Assembly: GCF_000531125.1 (NCBI RefSeq)
Contig: NZ_CBTK010000303.1
Span: 1 to 34,768 of the forward strand
Direction: 5' to 3'
Length of the DNA stretch: 34,768 bases
Source: Candidatus Contendobacter odensis Run_B_J11
GTDB lineage: Bacteria; Pseudomonadota; Gammaproteobacteria; Competibacterales; Competibacteraceae
The position numbers and the translations under genes are program-made. Shown here piece after piece: positions 1 through 9,000 of this stretch. Numbering within the stretch: position 1 is the first letter of the stretch; every line of letters starts with the position of its first letter. Below the pieces are notes generated by a model that had not been told where the DNA came from, made no database searches, and worked only from the letters and a program-made list of their open reading frames with translations.

Positions 1-27
1 CTATAAATTTTTCAGAAGGGTGTGTTG

Positions 28-44
28 AAAAATTCCACAACCTG
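28..44. repeat. 17-bp terminal inverted repeat, left copy
   Basis: The sequence AAAAATTCCACAACCTG is the exact reverse complement of 34725-34741 near the other end of the window. It lies just downstream of the leftward gene at 55-1047. If the molecule is circular, the two copies would form a 17-bp stem with a loop of about 54 nt between the last and first genes. If it is a linear contig, they may mark a repeat at which assembly stopped. Confidence 0.7.
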
Positions 45-54
45 TAAATGATTG

Positions 55-1047
55 CTATAGTTGTGCCGTACCATACTTACGAATGAATTGTGCTAGAGCA
101 ACTAACAATTGCGCTTCAATCGCCGGCAAAGCAACAAGATTCTGAACAGCATTTTTCTGTTCAGCGGGTAACGAGCGTAGTTGATGGATAGCATCTTGCA
201 AATCCGGCGTTATGATTTGATGAATAAATGTTGCAACCTGATCCAGATTATCATCCCATTGATCGGATTCCCAAGTGCGAAAACGTTTTACTTGCCATCC
301 CGATTTTATCAATCGGGCATCTCTGTTCTGATCTATTCGTATTTGATTTGTTTCTTGGTGGGTTAAATCACCGGCTTCCAAAACCAGTCGGAGGCAATAC
401 TGATTGTGAAAAGATGGCAATTCAATCGAGAAATCGGGCCGTTGTGCATCATGCAAGGCATCGGAAAGCAAATGCTCCATGCGGCGCTGAGGTATAACGA
501 ATAACGCTAATCGTGGATCGTTAAGTCGAGTTTGAAGACGATTGAACAAATCCTGTTCAAGTGGAGTAGAAACCGATAGATAACATTGAATTAAATTTTT
601 TAGGCTGTCATCATCAACCAACAATTCAGGATAGAGCGCAGCATAAACCAGTTGTCTAAAGTTCTGCCTAAAAAGCGACCGTGGATTCAAACGAAACTGG
701 TAAGTTCCTCCATTGATTTGTTCTTGATAGTTCAACACTTCAACTGACTGGGCATAGTTTAAAATATGCCGCTCAATTTTAAGACTACACGGTGCAGGAA
801 GACCGCGCTGCGCAATTTTAGCGAGAACCGCACTTAGCCAGTCTGCTTTTAGCTGATCTAGTTGCGGAATATCAAAGGATGGAGTCGGTAATGTGAACGC
901 AAATCCACTCCGATATTGAAATATCGTTCGCACTAATGGTGAAGCGAATCCCTGCTTTGGATCAAGAAAGGAAACCAACGCCTGTGCTGCATAAGCAGCT
1001 TTATCAATCGACTGGTGCCAAGGAGAATCAGTAAAATCAAAATCCAT
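55..1047 (-). CDS. DUF559/Vsr-like nuclease-fold protein, possibly truncated helicase N-terminus
   Basis: This is a 330-residue protein. Residues about 200-270 resemble a DUF559/Vsr-like PD-(D/E)xK segment: RPDFSIELP, then LVLEAGD with acidic residues, then a D-N-R-D-A-R-L helix, then GWQVKRFR and W. From family knowledge, this segment is often found in the N-terminal part of very large DEAD/DEAH helicases of plasmids and islands. No helicase motifs are present here. The protein ends at a TAG at 55-57, just before the 17-bp repeat at 28-44, so truncation at a repeat is possible. The start has only a weak GGAT ribosome site. The gene runs divergently from the partition genes. An intact stand-alone nuclease-like protein is the alternative. 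Confidence 0.6.
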   Translation of the reverse strand: MDFDFTDSPWHQSIDKAAYAAQALVSFLDPKQGFASPLVRTIFQYRSGFAFTLPTPSFDIPQLDQLKADWLSAVLAKIAQRGLPAPCSLKIERHILNYAQSVEVLNYQEQINGGTYQFRLNPRSLFRQNFRQLVYAALYPELLVDDDSLKNLIQCYLSVSTPLEQDLFNRLQTRLNDPRLALFVIPQRRMEHLLSDALHDAQRPDFSIELPSFHNQYCLRLVLEAGDLTHQETNQIRIDQNRDARLIKSGWQVKRFRTWESDQWDDNLDQVATFIHQIITPDLQDAIHQLRSLPAEQKNAVQNLVALPAIEAQLLVALAQFIRKYGTAQL

Positions 1048-1366
1048 GTTGATAAATCCAATTGATAGAGTGAGTTTTAGAAACGAATGATCATTTTTTC
1101 ACTTGCCATATTCTACTCATAAAAAATTCTGAAAATACGGGTATTGAGTCAGAATTGTAGACTTTCGCCCACCAGCCCAATTTGAACCCGCCATTTTGGA
1201 TAGCCGTACCCCCTCTGATTCATCCTGGACTCAGAAACTGAAAGTCATTTTATTGATTTTATTCAAATGGTTAAAATAATAAATTCTTTGATAAATCCAG
1301 TTGGCATTGAAGCTGCTTTACCTCGATCTAAAATGATCTAAACTCTTTCGAGTCAGGAGCAACTTT
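1048..1366. other. Intergenic region without a recognisable gene
   Basis: This AT-rich spacer lies between the divergent genes at 55-1047 and 1367-1615 and presumably holds both promoters. I see no convincing ORF, terminator or strong repeat. Confidence 0.5.
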
Positions 1367-1615
1367 ATGAATCCCATCAATGCGTTGTATAGTTCTAATT
1401 CACTTGACTATAAAAAGTACACATTTAATGATCAATCCCCCCGCAGTGGGGAGAGCGATACGGTTCACGTCGCCACGGGAGATCGAGCGACGATTTCCCC
1501 CGAAGCCCTACTGCTTGCGACGACACCGTCCTCTTTAACCGAAGCAGAAAGCACTCGACTTCATGATTCAACCTGGTCGACCTATAACCCCCGTTCGCTC
1601 AGGTCAACCCGTTAG
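1367..1615 (+). CDS. Small hypothetical protein
   Basis: This is an 82-residue ORF preceded by a good ribosome site (TCAGGAGC, about 9 nt before ATG). The middle is Ser/Thr-rich and contains DTVHVATGDRATISPEALLLA-like text. A 'TISPEAL' stretch is common in small FlgM-like and flagellar-associated proteins, but the match is too short to assign a function. It has no membrane segment or signal peptide. It lies upstream of the partition region on the same strand. The good ribosome site is the main support for it being real. Confidence 0.45.
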   Translation: MNPINALYSSNSLDYKKYTFNDQSPRSGESDTVHVATGDRATISPEALLLATTPSSLTEAESTRLHDSTWSTYNPRSLRSTR

Positions 1616-1689
1616 CGAGTCCCCCTAGTCGCGCAGAACTCTGATTCCAAGGGTCAAGATCATCTCGTAGCCTACCAATTAGGCGTTAT

Positions 1690-1950
1690 GTGAATTTTGG
1701 AATTTTAAAAATTCAAGTATTCAAAATTTTGAATACTTGAATATCCAGCTACCCGCACAGCCCCTTTCAAGGCTCTGCAAAATCGCTCCTCCTCGTCGCC
1801 CATCGTGACAATGAGAGGTACGTTGGCTAAACTACTTTTGAGCTGTTGAAAGTTCAACATTTCAGATATTCAAATTTTTGAAATTCTGGAATTTTGAATT
1901 TTTAAAAATCTGAAGTTTCAAACTTCTGATAATAACTTATTAAAGATATT
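1690..1950. promoter_or_regulatory. Palindrome-rich partition site/operator upstream of parA
   Basis: A perfect 32-bp palindrome (16-bp arms, centre 1726/1727) lies at 1711-1742, built from TTCAAG and TATTCAAAA half-sites. A second cluster at 1850-1925 holds further inverted TTCAA/TTGAA units, including GTTGAA-AG-TTCAAC. This is the expected place for a centromere (parS/parC) or operator bound by the small RHH protein encoded downstream, as in ParA/ParG-type systems. The function is inferred from position and symmetry. The intervening 1745-1845 is GC-richer and unremarkable. Confidence 0.6.
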
Positions 1951-1962
1951 GGGTATTTTTCA

Positions 1963-2559
1963 ATGATTATCACCGTAGCCTCCTTTAAGGGAGGGCAGGC
2001 GAAAACGACTTCAGCCGTTCATCTTGCGGCATTTTTCTCCAAGCGAGGTAAAACGTTGCTGATCGACGGCGACCCGAACCGTTCAGCCTCTAGCTGGGCG
2101 AAGCGAAAAGGTTTGCCGTTCAGGGTCTGTGACGAGCGCCAAGCGGCCCGCTATTCTAGGGAGTACGAACACATCCTTATCGACACCCAAGCCCGGCCTA
2201 CCGCTGAAGACCTCCAAGCCCTCGCTGAAGGATGCGATCTGCTGATTATTCCCTGCACCCCGGATGCCCTGTCTCTGGACGCTCTATTTTTGATTGTCGA
2301 AGCCCTTGAACCGCTAGGTTCCCCTCGTTTCCGCATTCTCCTGACCATTATTCCCCCTAAACCCAGCCGGGATGGGGAGGAAGCCGTTGCATCACTCAAC
2401 AATGCAGGCTTGCCCATGTTCAAAACCGGGATTCGACGATTTGTAGCCTTCCAGAAAGCGGCTCTCCATGGAATTCCTGTTTATGAGGTCAATGACCCAA
2501 AGGCGGAAGAGGGTTGGCAAGATTATGTGAAGGTGGGAGAGGAAATTTGTAATGGCTAA
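1963..2559 (+). CDS. parA: ParA-family partition ATPase (short, type Ib-like)
   Basis: This 198-residue protein is a MinD/ParA-type deviant Walker ATPase. The Walker A motif KGGQAKTT is at residues 9-16, Walker A' LLIDGDPN at about 32-39, and Walker B HILIDTQA at about 70-77. It lacks the N-terminal HTH of P1-type ParA proteins, so it belongs to the short type Ib class, which usually pairs with a small RHH centromere-binding protein. Exactly such a gene follows with an 8-bp overlap. It should use ATP-dependent DNA binding to segregate plasmid copies. The palindrome-rich region upstream is the probable centromere and operator. The ribosome site before the ATG is weak. Confidence 0.93.
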   Translation: MIITVASFKGGQAKTTSAVHLAAFFSKRGKTLLIDGDPNRSASSWAKRKGLPFRVCDERQAARYSREYEHILIDTQARPTAEDLQALAEGCDLLIIPCTPDALSLDALFLIVEALEPLGSPRFRILLTIIPPKPSRDGEEAVASLNNAGLPMFKTGIRRFVAFQKAALHGIPVYEVNDPKAEEGWQDYVKVGEEICNG

Positions 2560-2833
2560 AAGCAAGTTCGATGCAGTGCTAGGACAGAGAAAAACACTTT
2601 CTTCAGAAGTAGTCCTAGCAGAAAATACCCGTGCTATTGAACCCACTGGAACCCGAAGTAGGGGAAGACCACCAGGCAAAAGAACCCACCCAGATTATCG
2701 ACAAGTCACCATTTATATCCCCCGTGCCTTACATGATCAAGTGAAAATTAGCTTGATCCAAGAGGGGAGAAAAGAATTTAGCGAGTTGGTTGGAAGTCTC
2801 TTAGATCGTTGGATACGCGAGCGACTGGATTAA
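2552..2833 (+). CDS. ParG/ParB-like ribbon-helix-helix partition protein
   Basis: This 93-residue basic protein overlaps parA by 8 bp, indicating translational coupling. The N-terminal half is polar and apparently disordered, with a GRPPGKR AT-hook-like patch at about residues 38-44. The C-terminal half fits a ribbon-helix-helix fold: the strand YRQVTIYIP, a helix around RALHDQVKISLIQEG, and a second helix FSELVGSLLDRWIRERL. A disordered N-terminus with a C-terminal RHH is the layout of ParG-type proteins, which bind the centromere and repress the par operon while stimulating ParA. Its likely target is the palindrome cluster at 1690-1950. Confidence 0.82.
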   Translation: MAKSKFDAVLGQRKTLSSEVVLAENTRAIEPTGTRSRGRPPGKRTHPDYRQVTIYIPRALHDQVKISLIQEGRKEFSELVGSLLDRWIRERLD

Positions 2834-2892
2834 GGTCTTCAAGTATGGCTCATCCATCAGTGGCAATAGACCTAACAGCGCATTAGGGAAAA

Positions 2893-3152
2893 GGGTTCGG
2901 GGAGCAATGGAACAGTCAACCGGCTTAAGCGGTTCGATAAAACCTTCGGTTTGATGAACCTGCTGGTGGGACGCTTCCATAGGGTGCAAAAGCGGAATAA
3001 CCAGCACAGAAAACTGGTTTGTGGAATCAAAGTTCAGTAAGAACCCGTTTTGGTTAATTTACCGAACTTCCATTGCCTGATGACTGTAACAATTTGATCT
3101 GGTCGGCAATGTCTCCTTATATCAGTTCGCTGTTCCATTGCTCCCCGAACCC
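2893..3152. mobile_element. Small inverted-repeat element (23-bp perfect IRs), MITE-like
   Basis: A perfect 23-bp inverted repeat bounds this stretch. Its left copy is 2893-2915, beginning GGGTTCGGGGAGCAATGG; its right copy is 3130-3152. GGAAA occurs one base outside each end (2887-2891 and 3154-3158), a possible but weak target duplication. The interior has no transposase and no clear gene of its own. The element covers the 3' end of the HNH gene, whose protein loses resemblance to its family at about this point. Confidence 0.5.
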
Positions 3153-3375
3153 CGGAAACAACCCTAACTGCATCCATAAGCGTCGAGCGGATGTTTGGGT
3201 GGAGATTACACGACCGACACGCCAGTGCCAGATTATCATCCGTGTCCCTACCTCCTTGAACGAGCGGAATGATATGTTCCACTTCAAACGGAAAATTGAA
3301 AATCAGTTCCGGGGCATGGCAATACTCGCATCGATGATCGGCCCGCGCACTGACCTGCGGATAAGCCGGATTCAT
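3034..3375 (-). CDS. HNH endonuclease, C-terminus altered
   Basis: This 113-residue protein has a clear HNH nuclease core in residues about 10-60: a CEYC zinc knuckle, FEVEHIIPLVQGG (the His metal ligand of the HNH motif), DDNLALAC and SCN. From family knowledge, such proteins usually continue with a K-rich segment and an LFxPRxxxWxxHF tail. Here the sequence diverges right after CNL and runs into the 23-bp repeat element, so the C-terminus looks replaced. Its start overlaps the stop of the companion gene by ATGA, so the two formed an operon. Activity is uncertain. Confidence 0.7.
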   Translation of the reverse strand: MNPAYPQVSARADHRCEYCHAPELIFNFPFEVEHIIPLVQGGRDTDDNLALACRSCNLHPNIRSTLMDAVRVVSGVRGAMEQRTDIRRHCRPDQIVTVIRQWKFGKLTKTGSY

Positions 3376-4019
3376 CGCTGCGCCAGCGTGATTGTCCGCA
3401 CGGTCGCTGCGGTCAATTCCGCTTCAACCAAGTGTTCCAGTTCTGTTTGCTGAGGTTCGGGCAGTTCCTCACCGCGATCCCGCGCCGCTCGCCACTGATT
3501 CATCAAGTCCGCCAGCCGATTTTGTTGATCCGCCGTAAACAGGGCATCGGGTTGAAAACCAGGAATCAGCAGTAATCTGCTAAAGTTGGATTGATCCAAC
3601 TGATCGGGGTCCGTGCAGGATACGTGTAAAAAGTTATCACTAGACCATATCAATCTGATAAAAAAGGTTTTTTATAAATGTTTATCAAACTCATAAAAAT
3701 TCAGAAAACTGAACTTTGATTATAGAAACCACTTTTTTGAACAAGAAAATCCTGCTTTTAAGCGAAAAACAGACAAAGAAAGCACTGGTTTGAAAAAACG
3801 AACGTTTTTTTGAACTCAGTGTTCGGTAGAAAGGACTCACACTTCCACCTTGATCCGAAGTGATAACTTTTTACACGTATCCTGCACGGACCCCTGATCG
3901 GTGAGAGCATCCAACGCTTGACCGGCAGTTTTCCCCACGGATTGTTTGTTACCCGCAATCGCGCGATAAACCTTATCCCCACGGGGATCGACCGTAGGTA
4001 AAATAGCAACAGGGGTCAT
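3372..4019 (-). pseudogene. HNH-companion small protein gene split by a MITE
   Basis: Two pieces of one gene are separated by the element at 3606-3894. The 5' piece (4019 to about 3895) encodes MTPVAILPTVDPRGDKVY and so on through ALDALTDQ. The 3' piece (about 3605 to 3372) encodes LDQSNFSRLLLIPGF, DALFTADQQNRLADLM and a Glu-rich C-terminus. Removing the element plus one TGATC copy restores an unbroken frame of about 117 codons, reading ALTDQLDQSNFS across the join. Such helical proteins commonly precede HNH genes of this type. Inside the element the 5' piece meets stop codons. The 3' piece could restart from an ATG within the element. Confidence 0.85.
3606..3894. mobile_element. 289-bp MITE with 36-bp terminal inverted repeats and TGATC target duplication
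   Basis: Perfect 36-bp terminal inverted repeats lie at 3606-3641 and 3859-3894, each starting GGGGTCCGTGCAGG from the outside. TGATC flanks the element directly on both sides (3601-3605 and 3895-3899). The interior is AT-rich and has no transposase gene, so the element is non-autonomous. The target was the small gene upstream of the HNH nuclease, whose frame is restored by excision. The transposase family that moved it is unknown; a 5-bp duplication only narrows the choice. Confidence 0.9.
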
Positions 4020-4089
4020 GGCATTACCTGTTTCAACAACGATTTTATACCGTAAAATGGCTGGAATTCTAAAAGATTTTTAGAGAATT

Positions 4090-5382
4090 TCAGAGTTGAT
4101 TCCACCACGTTCTTTCCTCCTCCTGCAACTGAACTCCTTCTTGTTCAAGAAAGTCCTCCAATTTGGGTAAAGATAGTTTTTGCATCACAAAAGCACGAAA
4201 TCGAGGATTCTCAAACCCTATTACTTTATTTCTCCGCAAAATAGCCGGTTGAGTTTGCATGAATTCATCCTGCCATTGCTGTATCAAGGGTTCAGGAATC
4301 TCTTGGTACGCACACTCTGCTGCGGCTCTACGAAAGTCCGTAAAACGGCGCTTGAGTTGTTGCACGTTCTTCTTTCGAGCTTCTACATCATCTTTTACCT
4401 GACGTTCATGCTGCTGTTTCTTGACTTGTTCTTGCTTGGAATTGCGCCATTCTCCATTAAGAGCTTCAATTAGAAATCCTGCTGGATTTTTAAGGTCTGT
4501 TTGCTGATTCGTCAGGGCTATTGCTACTCGTAAGTGGTCATCCGTATGCTGATTGACCATTTCTTGCGCCACCTTGTTAGTGATGCCTAACGCTAATAAC
4601 TCCTTTAAGATACCATGTACTTCATCGGGCAGACCGTGTACTTGTGGGGTCGCTACGGTCGGTTGTGGAACTGCTTGCGTTACTTCGTTTGTGGTATCAG
4701 TATCCGCATCAAAAATAAAGCGAACGCTAATAATTTTACCTCCTCGACCTTGTTTAATGGGTTCCCACGTAAATGATTTGCCGGTTTTTTCTAACAACTC
4801 TAATCGAGCGGGTTCCAATGCTCTATTTTTGAAATCTCTAAAAATTTTATATTCATCTTTTTTTAGTCCCAGTATTTCCCATAGTTTTTTTAAAGTAAAA
4901 ATTACTTCATGCTTGTTTCTACCAATAAATGACTTTCTAAATTCAAAAAATCTAATTGAATATTGCCCACGAAACTGCAATATTTTCTCCAATTCATATT
5001 TCGTAAAGTATGATTTAAGTTCAAGCAAAAGCGGTTTGAGTAATGGGTCGAAACGCAACGATACAATACCCGCTCCTGTACGGTATCTTGCCGAAGATAA
5101 CCAAGCAGCTTGTAGTAATTCATTTTTTTCTGGGTTCTCAAACTCCAATGGTTTTGTAATTAAATTTTTTGTGATTCTTCTTAAAACTACATAAGGATTA
5201 TCGTAATTCATTCCTAGCAATTCCGCCAAATCTTTTACATGAAATTCGTAATCCTGAAAATCTTTATCGTCTTTCTGTATTCGTGAAATTAAAATCTTGA
5301 CGATCTTTTGCTCTTCAATTGACAGGCGATATTTTGCCTCAATCAATCTATTACTTTGTACTACCAGCGCCTTGTTATCCAT
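4090..5382 (-). CDS. rep: Rep_3/RepB-family plasmid replication initiator
   Basis: The protein is about 430 residues from the chosen ATG (MDNKALVVQSNRLIEAKYRL), a start typical of Rep_3 superfamily initiators. Residues about 1-120 form the first winged helix (SIEEQKIVKILISRI, then DLAELLGM). Residues about 120-230 form the second (LEKILQFRGQYSIRFFEF, then GRGGKIISVRFIFD). The rest is a helical, charged extension with KKQQHER-type coiled coil, longer than in minimal Rep proteins. It should bind the 22-bp iterons at 5456-5573 just upstream and open the origin. Because its promoter lies by the iterons, it probably represses itself. Another ATG four codons upstream is possible; neither has a strong ribosome site. 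The gene is clearly AT-rich. Confidence 0.93.
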   Translation of the reverse strand: MDNKALVVQSNRLIEAKYRLSIEEQKIVKILISRIQKDDKDFQDYEFHVKDLAELLGMNYDNPYVVLRRITKNLITKPLEFENPEKNELLQAAWLSSARYRTGAGIVSLRFDPLLKPLLLELKSYFTKYELEKILQFRGQYSIRFFEFRKSFIGRNKHEVIFTLKKLWEILGLKKDEYKIFRDFKNRALEPARLELLEKTGKSFTWEPIKQGRGGKIISVRFIFDADTDTTNEVTQAVPQPTVATPQVHGLPDEVHGILKELLALGITNKVAQEMVNQHTDDHLRVAIALTNQQTDLKNPAGFLIEALNGEWRNSKQEQVKKQQHERQVKDDVEARKKNVQQLKRRFTDFRRAAAECAYQEIPEPLIQQWQDEFMQTQPAILRRNKVIGFENPRFRAFVMQKLSLPKLEDFLEQEGVQLQEEERTWWNQL

Positions 5383-5455
5383 GCTCAATACCATAGCGTT
5401 ACAAATTGTGAAGCGTAGTCCCATTTGGCTATTTTATCGAGACATATTTTTTTTT

Positions 5456-5573
5456 GTCTCATAGTAACGTGTTCAAAGTCTCATAGTAACGTGTTCAAAG
5501 TCTCATAGTAACGTGTTCAAAGTCTCATAGTAACGTGTTCAAAGTCTCATAGTAACGTGTTCAAAGTCTCATA
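5456..5573. repeat. Iterons: five perfect 22-bp tandem repeats plus a partial sixth
   Basis: Five head-to-tail copies of a 22-bp unit (starting GTCTCATAGTAACGTGTT) occupy 5456-5565 without a mismatch. A truncated sixth (GTCTCATA) lies at 5566-5573. The 22-bp spacing is two helical turns, as expected for Rep monomers binding on one DNA face. The array lies immediately upstream of rep and beside an AT-rich stretch, the standard layout of an iteron origin. Confidence 0.95.
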
Positions 5574-5760
5574 AAAAAATAATAAGTATTTAATTTTTAA
5601 CAAATTTTTTCACCGTAATAATAAACAAATTCAAAATAAAAACAAACAACAACAAGGGGCGCTACCCCCCCCTGACCCCATGTTGTTATCTGCTGGTTAT
5701 CCTTGAATATATCAAACAAGATATTGATTAAATTAAAGTTTTAATCATTTAGAGCGGAGA
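5574..5760. other. AT-rich segment next to the iterons, candidate oriV opening region
   Basis: After the iterons, about 70 bases of A/T runs (5574-5650) could be the DNA-unwinding element. A GC block follows (GGGGCGCTACCCCCCCC near 5656-5672) and then AT-rich DNA. No gene is apparent. I do not see a clean DnaA box. Confidence 0.5.
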
Positions 5761-5793
5761 ATTGCTTAATTGAAAGGATTTAACCGTTACCAA

Positions 5794-5990
5794 AACCCAA
5801 AAGACGGCTCGGCAAGAGCATAGGAACTGGAACCGTCTGCAACCAAGAACAACCGCACGGTTGAAACGGCAAGGTTCGTCTCCAACCAGAAGCTGCAACG
5901 CAAGAACCCGCTCAACCCAAAAGACGGCTCGGCAAGGAGGGAGATTCAACCGACAGCAATCCAGAATTCACTCAACCCAAAAGACGGTCT
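5794..5990. repeat. Imperfect repeats with a 60-bp period
   Basis: AACCCAAAAGACGGCTCGGC recurs at 5794 and 5914, with a shorter copy at 5974 (the first 14 bases exact). A degraded unit sits near 5851, so the register is about 60 bp. A short palindrome CAACCGCACGGTTG lies near 5850. No convincing gene covers the region, although the leftward strand has an open frame repeating CRAVFWV. The array lies between the iteron origin and the 3' end of the giant gene. Its function is unknown. Confidence 0.65.
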
Positions 5991-6001
5991 CCAAGAAGAA
6001 G

Positions 6002-9000
6002 TCACCGCACGGTCTGTTGTTCTAACCCGCGTTGAAGTCCTTCATTGCTCCTTACCCGCTCCCGCTCATACAGGCTCTGCACCTGCATGTCGCCCATGCC
6101 CTCGCTCACCCGGTCTTGTGCCTTCAGCCCGTCGACGATGTCCTGCGCCTTCGCTCCGAACGCCGTCGAGGCTTCGGCGGTCGCAGTCATATTGGCCTCA
6201 ATATCCGCGACCGTGCTGGAGTCGGAACGGCGCAGCCCATCGAACGCATCCAGCGCCCGCAGGAGATGCTCATGCAGAGGCAGGTCTTCCTGGGAGACGA
6301 ACGCGGTCAGGGCGCGGAGCTGGTCCGACTGCTGAAGCGTGGTGGCGTAGAGGTACTCAATCGCCCCCAGCGTGCGTTCGGGAGAGAGATTGCGGGCGAA
6401 GATGCTGCCGTACTGTGATAGAAGCTGTGCAACGCCATCGGCTTCAGGCGCACTCATCAGGGAGAGCGCGTGTGCCGCTGCGTCTACGGGGTCCTTGATG
6501 GCCCGTAGGGACTTCGCCAGCGCAGCAAGGGCGGGCGAGTCGAGCCGGGCCAGCGGGGTCGGTCGCAGGTGGCTCACAAGAGGCGCTTTAGGCAGCGCCC
6601 CTTCCGGTGACTCTGCATGGAGTTGCCCGGCCCGGCGCAGGGCTTCGATCATCGGGCGAGGACTGGGGGCGTTTTCCTGACCACGGGCCGCAGACACCTT
6701 TGCTGGGTCTACAGGCCGTTGCGGAGGTTGTTTTATCTTTTCGCCATACGATGTGTCGGGCAACGGGTAGTCGCGGGATTCCGTAAACTTTGTCGTTTTC
6801 TGCTTCGGATTGGCGAATGGGCGCTCCTCACTCCTGACCACGTCGGGCGGGTCTTTCTGCTCCCGCTTGCGGGTGCCAAAGTACGCATCCAGGTCATCCG
6901 CGATGTTCTTAAAATGCGGGCTGGACCACGGTGCGTTCTCTTGCGCGTACCCCGCATACTCCGCCCGATCCTTCTTCAGCGCATCTTGCGCTTCCTGCTC
7001 GGTCGTAAACCCGCCCTCAATCAGCGTACCGTAGCCGAAGATGCCGTAGAGAGTGGTCGGCGGTTTGCCCTTGTGGGCGGTGATGATGGGCTGGACCGAG
7101 AGGGGGTCCGTCTTACTCGCCAACTGCCCCTTACTCAACCCAACGCGCCCTTCCAAACCCTCTTTGAGCGCGGCGGTCTGGATCAACCCGATGAGGTCGG
7201 CGTCAGTGTACTTACCGACCAGGCCGATAGACCGCAGGAACTGGCGAGCAGCGGCGATAAGGCGTCGTACAAGCCCATGGCGAGGACTTATCTCGGCGAG
7301 GTAGCCCAAGGTCTCATGCCACACCGCAGCGCCCGTAGCGCCCGCTGCGACGGCTCTACGGTGGGCTTCCTTGACGGAGGCGAATCCTTCGCCCGTCACC
7401 ATACCTTTCAGGTCTTTCAGGATGCGGGCATAGGCATCGCGCCCGACCAGCCGGGCGAGGCCGTAGTGCGCCCCCACCTCATGGAAGACCTTGCCCCACT
7501 CTTCGCCCGGAGCGATGTTCTCGGTGAAGAACCACGACGAGCCGTCGGGTAGATAGAGCCCCGCTGTGTCTGGTGCGACGGTGAACGGGGCGTCCGTGGT
7601 GCGGTGCAGCACATGGACGTTGGCCCGGTCGAGCAGCTTGTGCTGAATGGCTTGGCGGAACTGCTTTGGGGTTTGGCCGGGGGTCGGGCTTTGGCGCTTG
7701 GAGTCGAACGGAGTTTTGGGGGTGCCCTCTTGGCGCTTCTTTGCGGCGGCTTCGGTCAAAGCCCGTGCTTTATTGGCTTGGGGGCTGTACGTGTTCAGAA
7801 CATAGTTAAGGAGCCCCCCTTGTTTCTCCCGAAGCACTTTGTTCAAGACGTTAATCTTGTACTGGGTCGGGTTATCTAGGTAGGTTGGGGACTTCCAATA
7901 AGCCTGGATAGCCGCGTTGATCCCCTCTTCAGCGTCGGCTTCGGTCAGTGTGGAGGGGTCTAATTCCCCGGGTCGTGCAGGCGCGGGTCCTTGAACATTT
8001 CTATCGGCTGGTTGGTTTTCAGCGCGTCCTAATCCAGCCTCGTCCCACAGCTTACTGAGTTCTGCGTATTCAGCCGCTGTAGGTTCGCCCGTTGTATAGT
8101 GCCCATATCTATCGTCCCACCCATACTTACGGCGAAGTTCTTGGGTGAGCGCTGTAAACGCCCCCCCGGGGGAGGGCAAGGAAGCCGCTGTTTCTTTGGG
8201 GCTTACTCCTCTCTCCACAGCTTGGGGTCGAGCTCCGGGGCGGGCTTGTTCGCCCTGAGGGCCCGTTCCAGGATTTGTTCCAGATTGTCCAGGCGTGGCG
8301 CGTGAGTCGGCACGTGGACGCCGAAACGCTTCCAGTACTCGGCGATCAAATGTGTCACCCGGGGCACTTTCATTGGGGGCAGGTTCATAAATCTCCTCGA
8401 AAAAAGCATGGACGTCTGGGGCCGCTTTAGCCAGGTCGGCCCCATTCAGCGCATAGATGGCGTGGGCCTGGGCAAAGACTTCCTTGATGGTGTTGGCCCG
8501 CAGGTCAGCGTTCTTTGGGTCTACGACGAGAGCTTCTAACTGATGAAACCCATACGTATGGAGGTAGTGTACGGCTCGTAGCGGGTTCGCTTCCTTAGCG
8601 TAGTACGCCTGCTGATGGAGCCGGTACATCTGCTCTATTAAAGGCCCGCCCCAACCCGGCTGAAAAACGAACTCCCCGTTTACGACCGCTATTTTACTCG
8701 GGTCTACCGCCCAAGCCGGAGATGTAGGGCTGCTATACGTAGCTACCCCCAAGCTATCTACGGCGTGGCCTACCTCATGGTACACGGTATGCGCAGCTAC
8801 ATCTATTGACACGCTGCCATTACTTACTCGGTCTAAGAACTTCTTACCGAATGTTAAAATACTTCCATTAGGGAACCACTGCCCCCATTCTGATCCTTTG
8901 GCGGTAAACCCGTAATACTTAACAGCCTGAAGCCCCTTCTGACTCGGATAAGTCAGCACCTTTTTCAGAATCTTTGTGATTGTTTCGGCGTAGGCTTTGG

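Noticed and set aside
2801..3007. 68-residue leftward frame between the RHH gene and the HNH gene
   Set aside because: It starts inside the inverted-repeat element, overlaps the end of the RHH gene and has no convincing start or homology.
6617..7552. 311-residue rightward open frame opposite the giant gene
   Set aside because: Arg/Leu/Gly-heavy composition typical of antisense GC-rich coding DNA; it lies wholly over recognised domains on the other strand.
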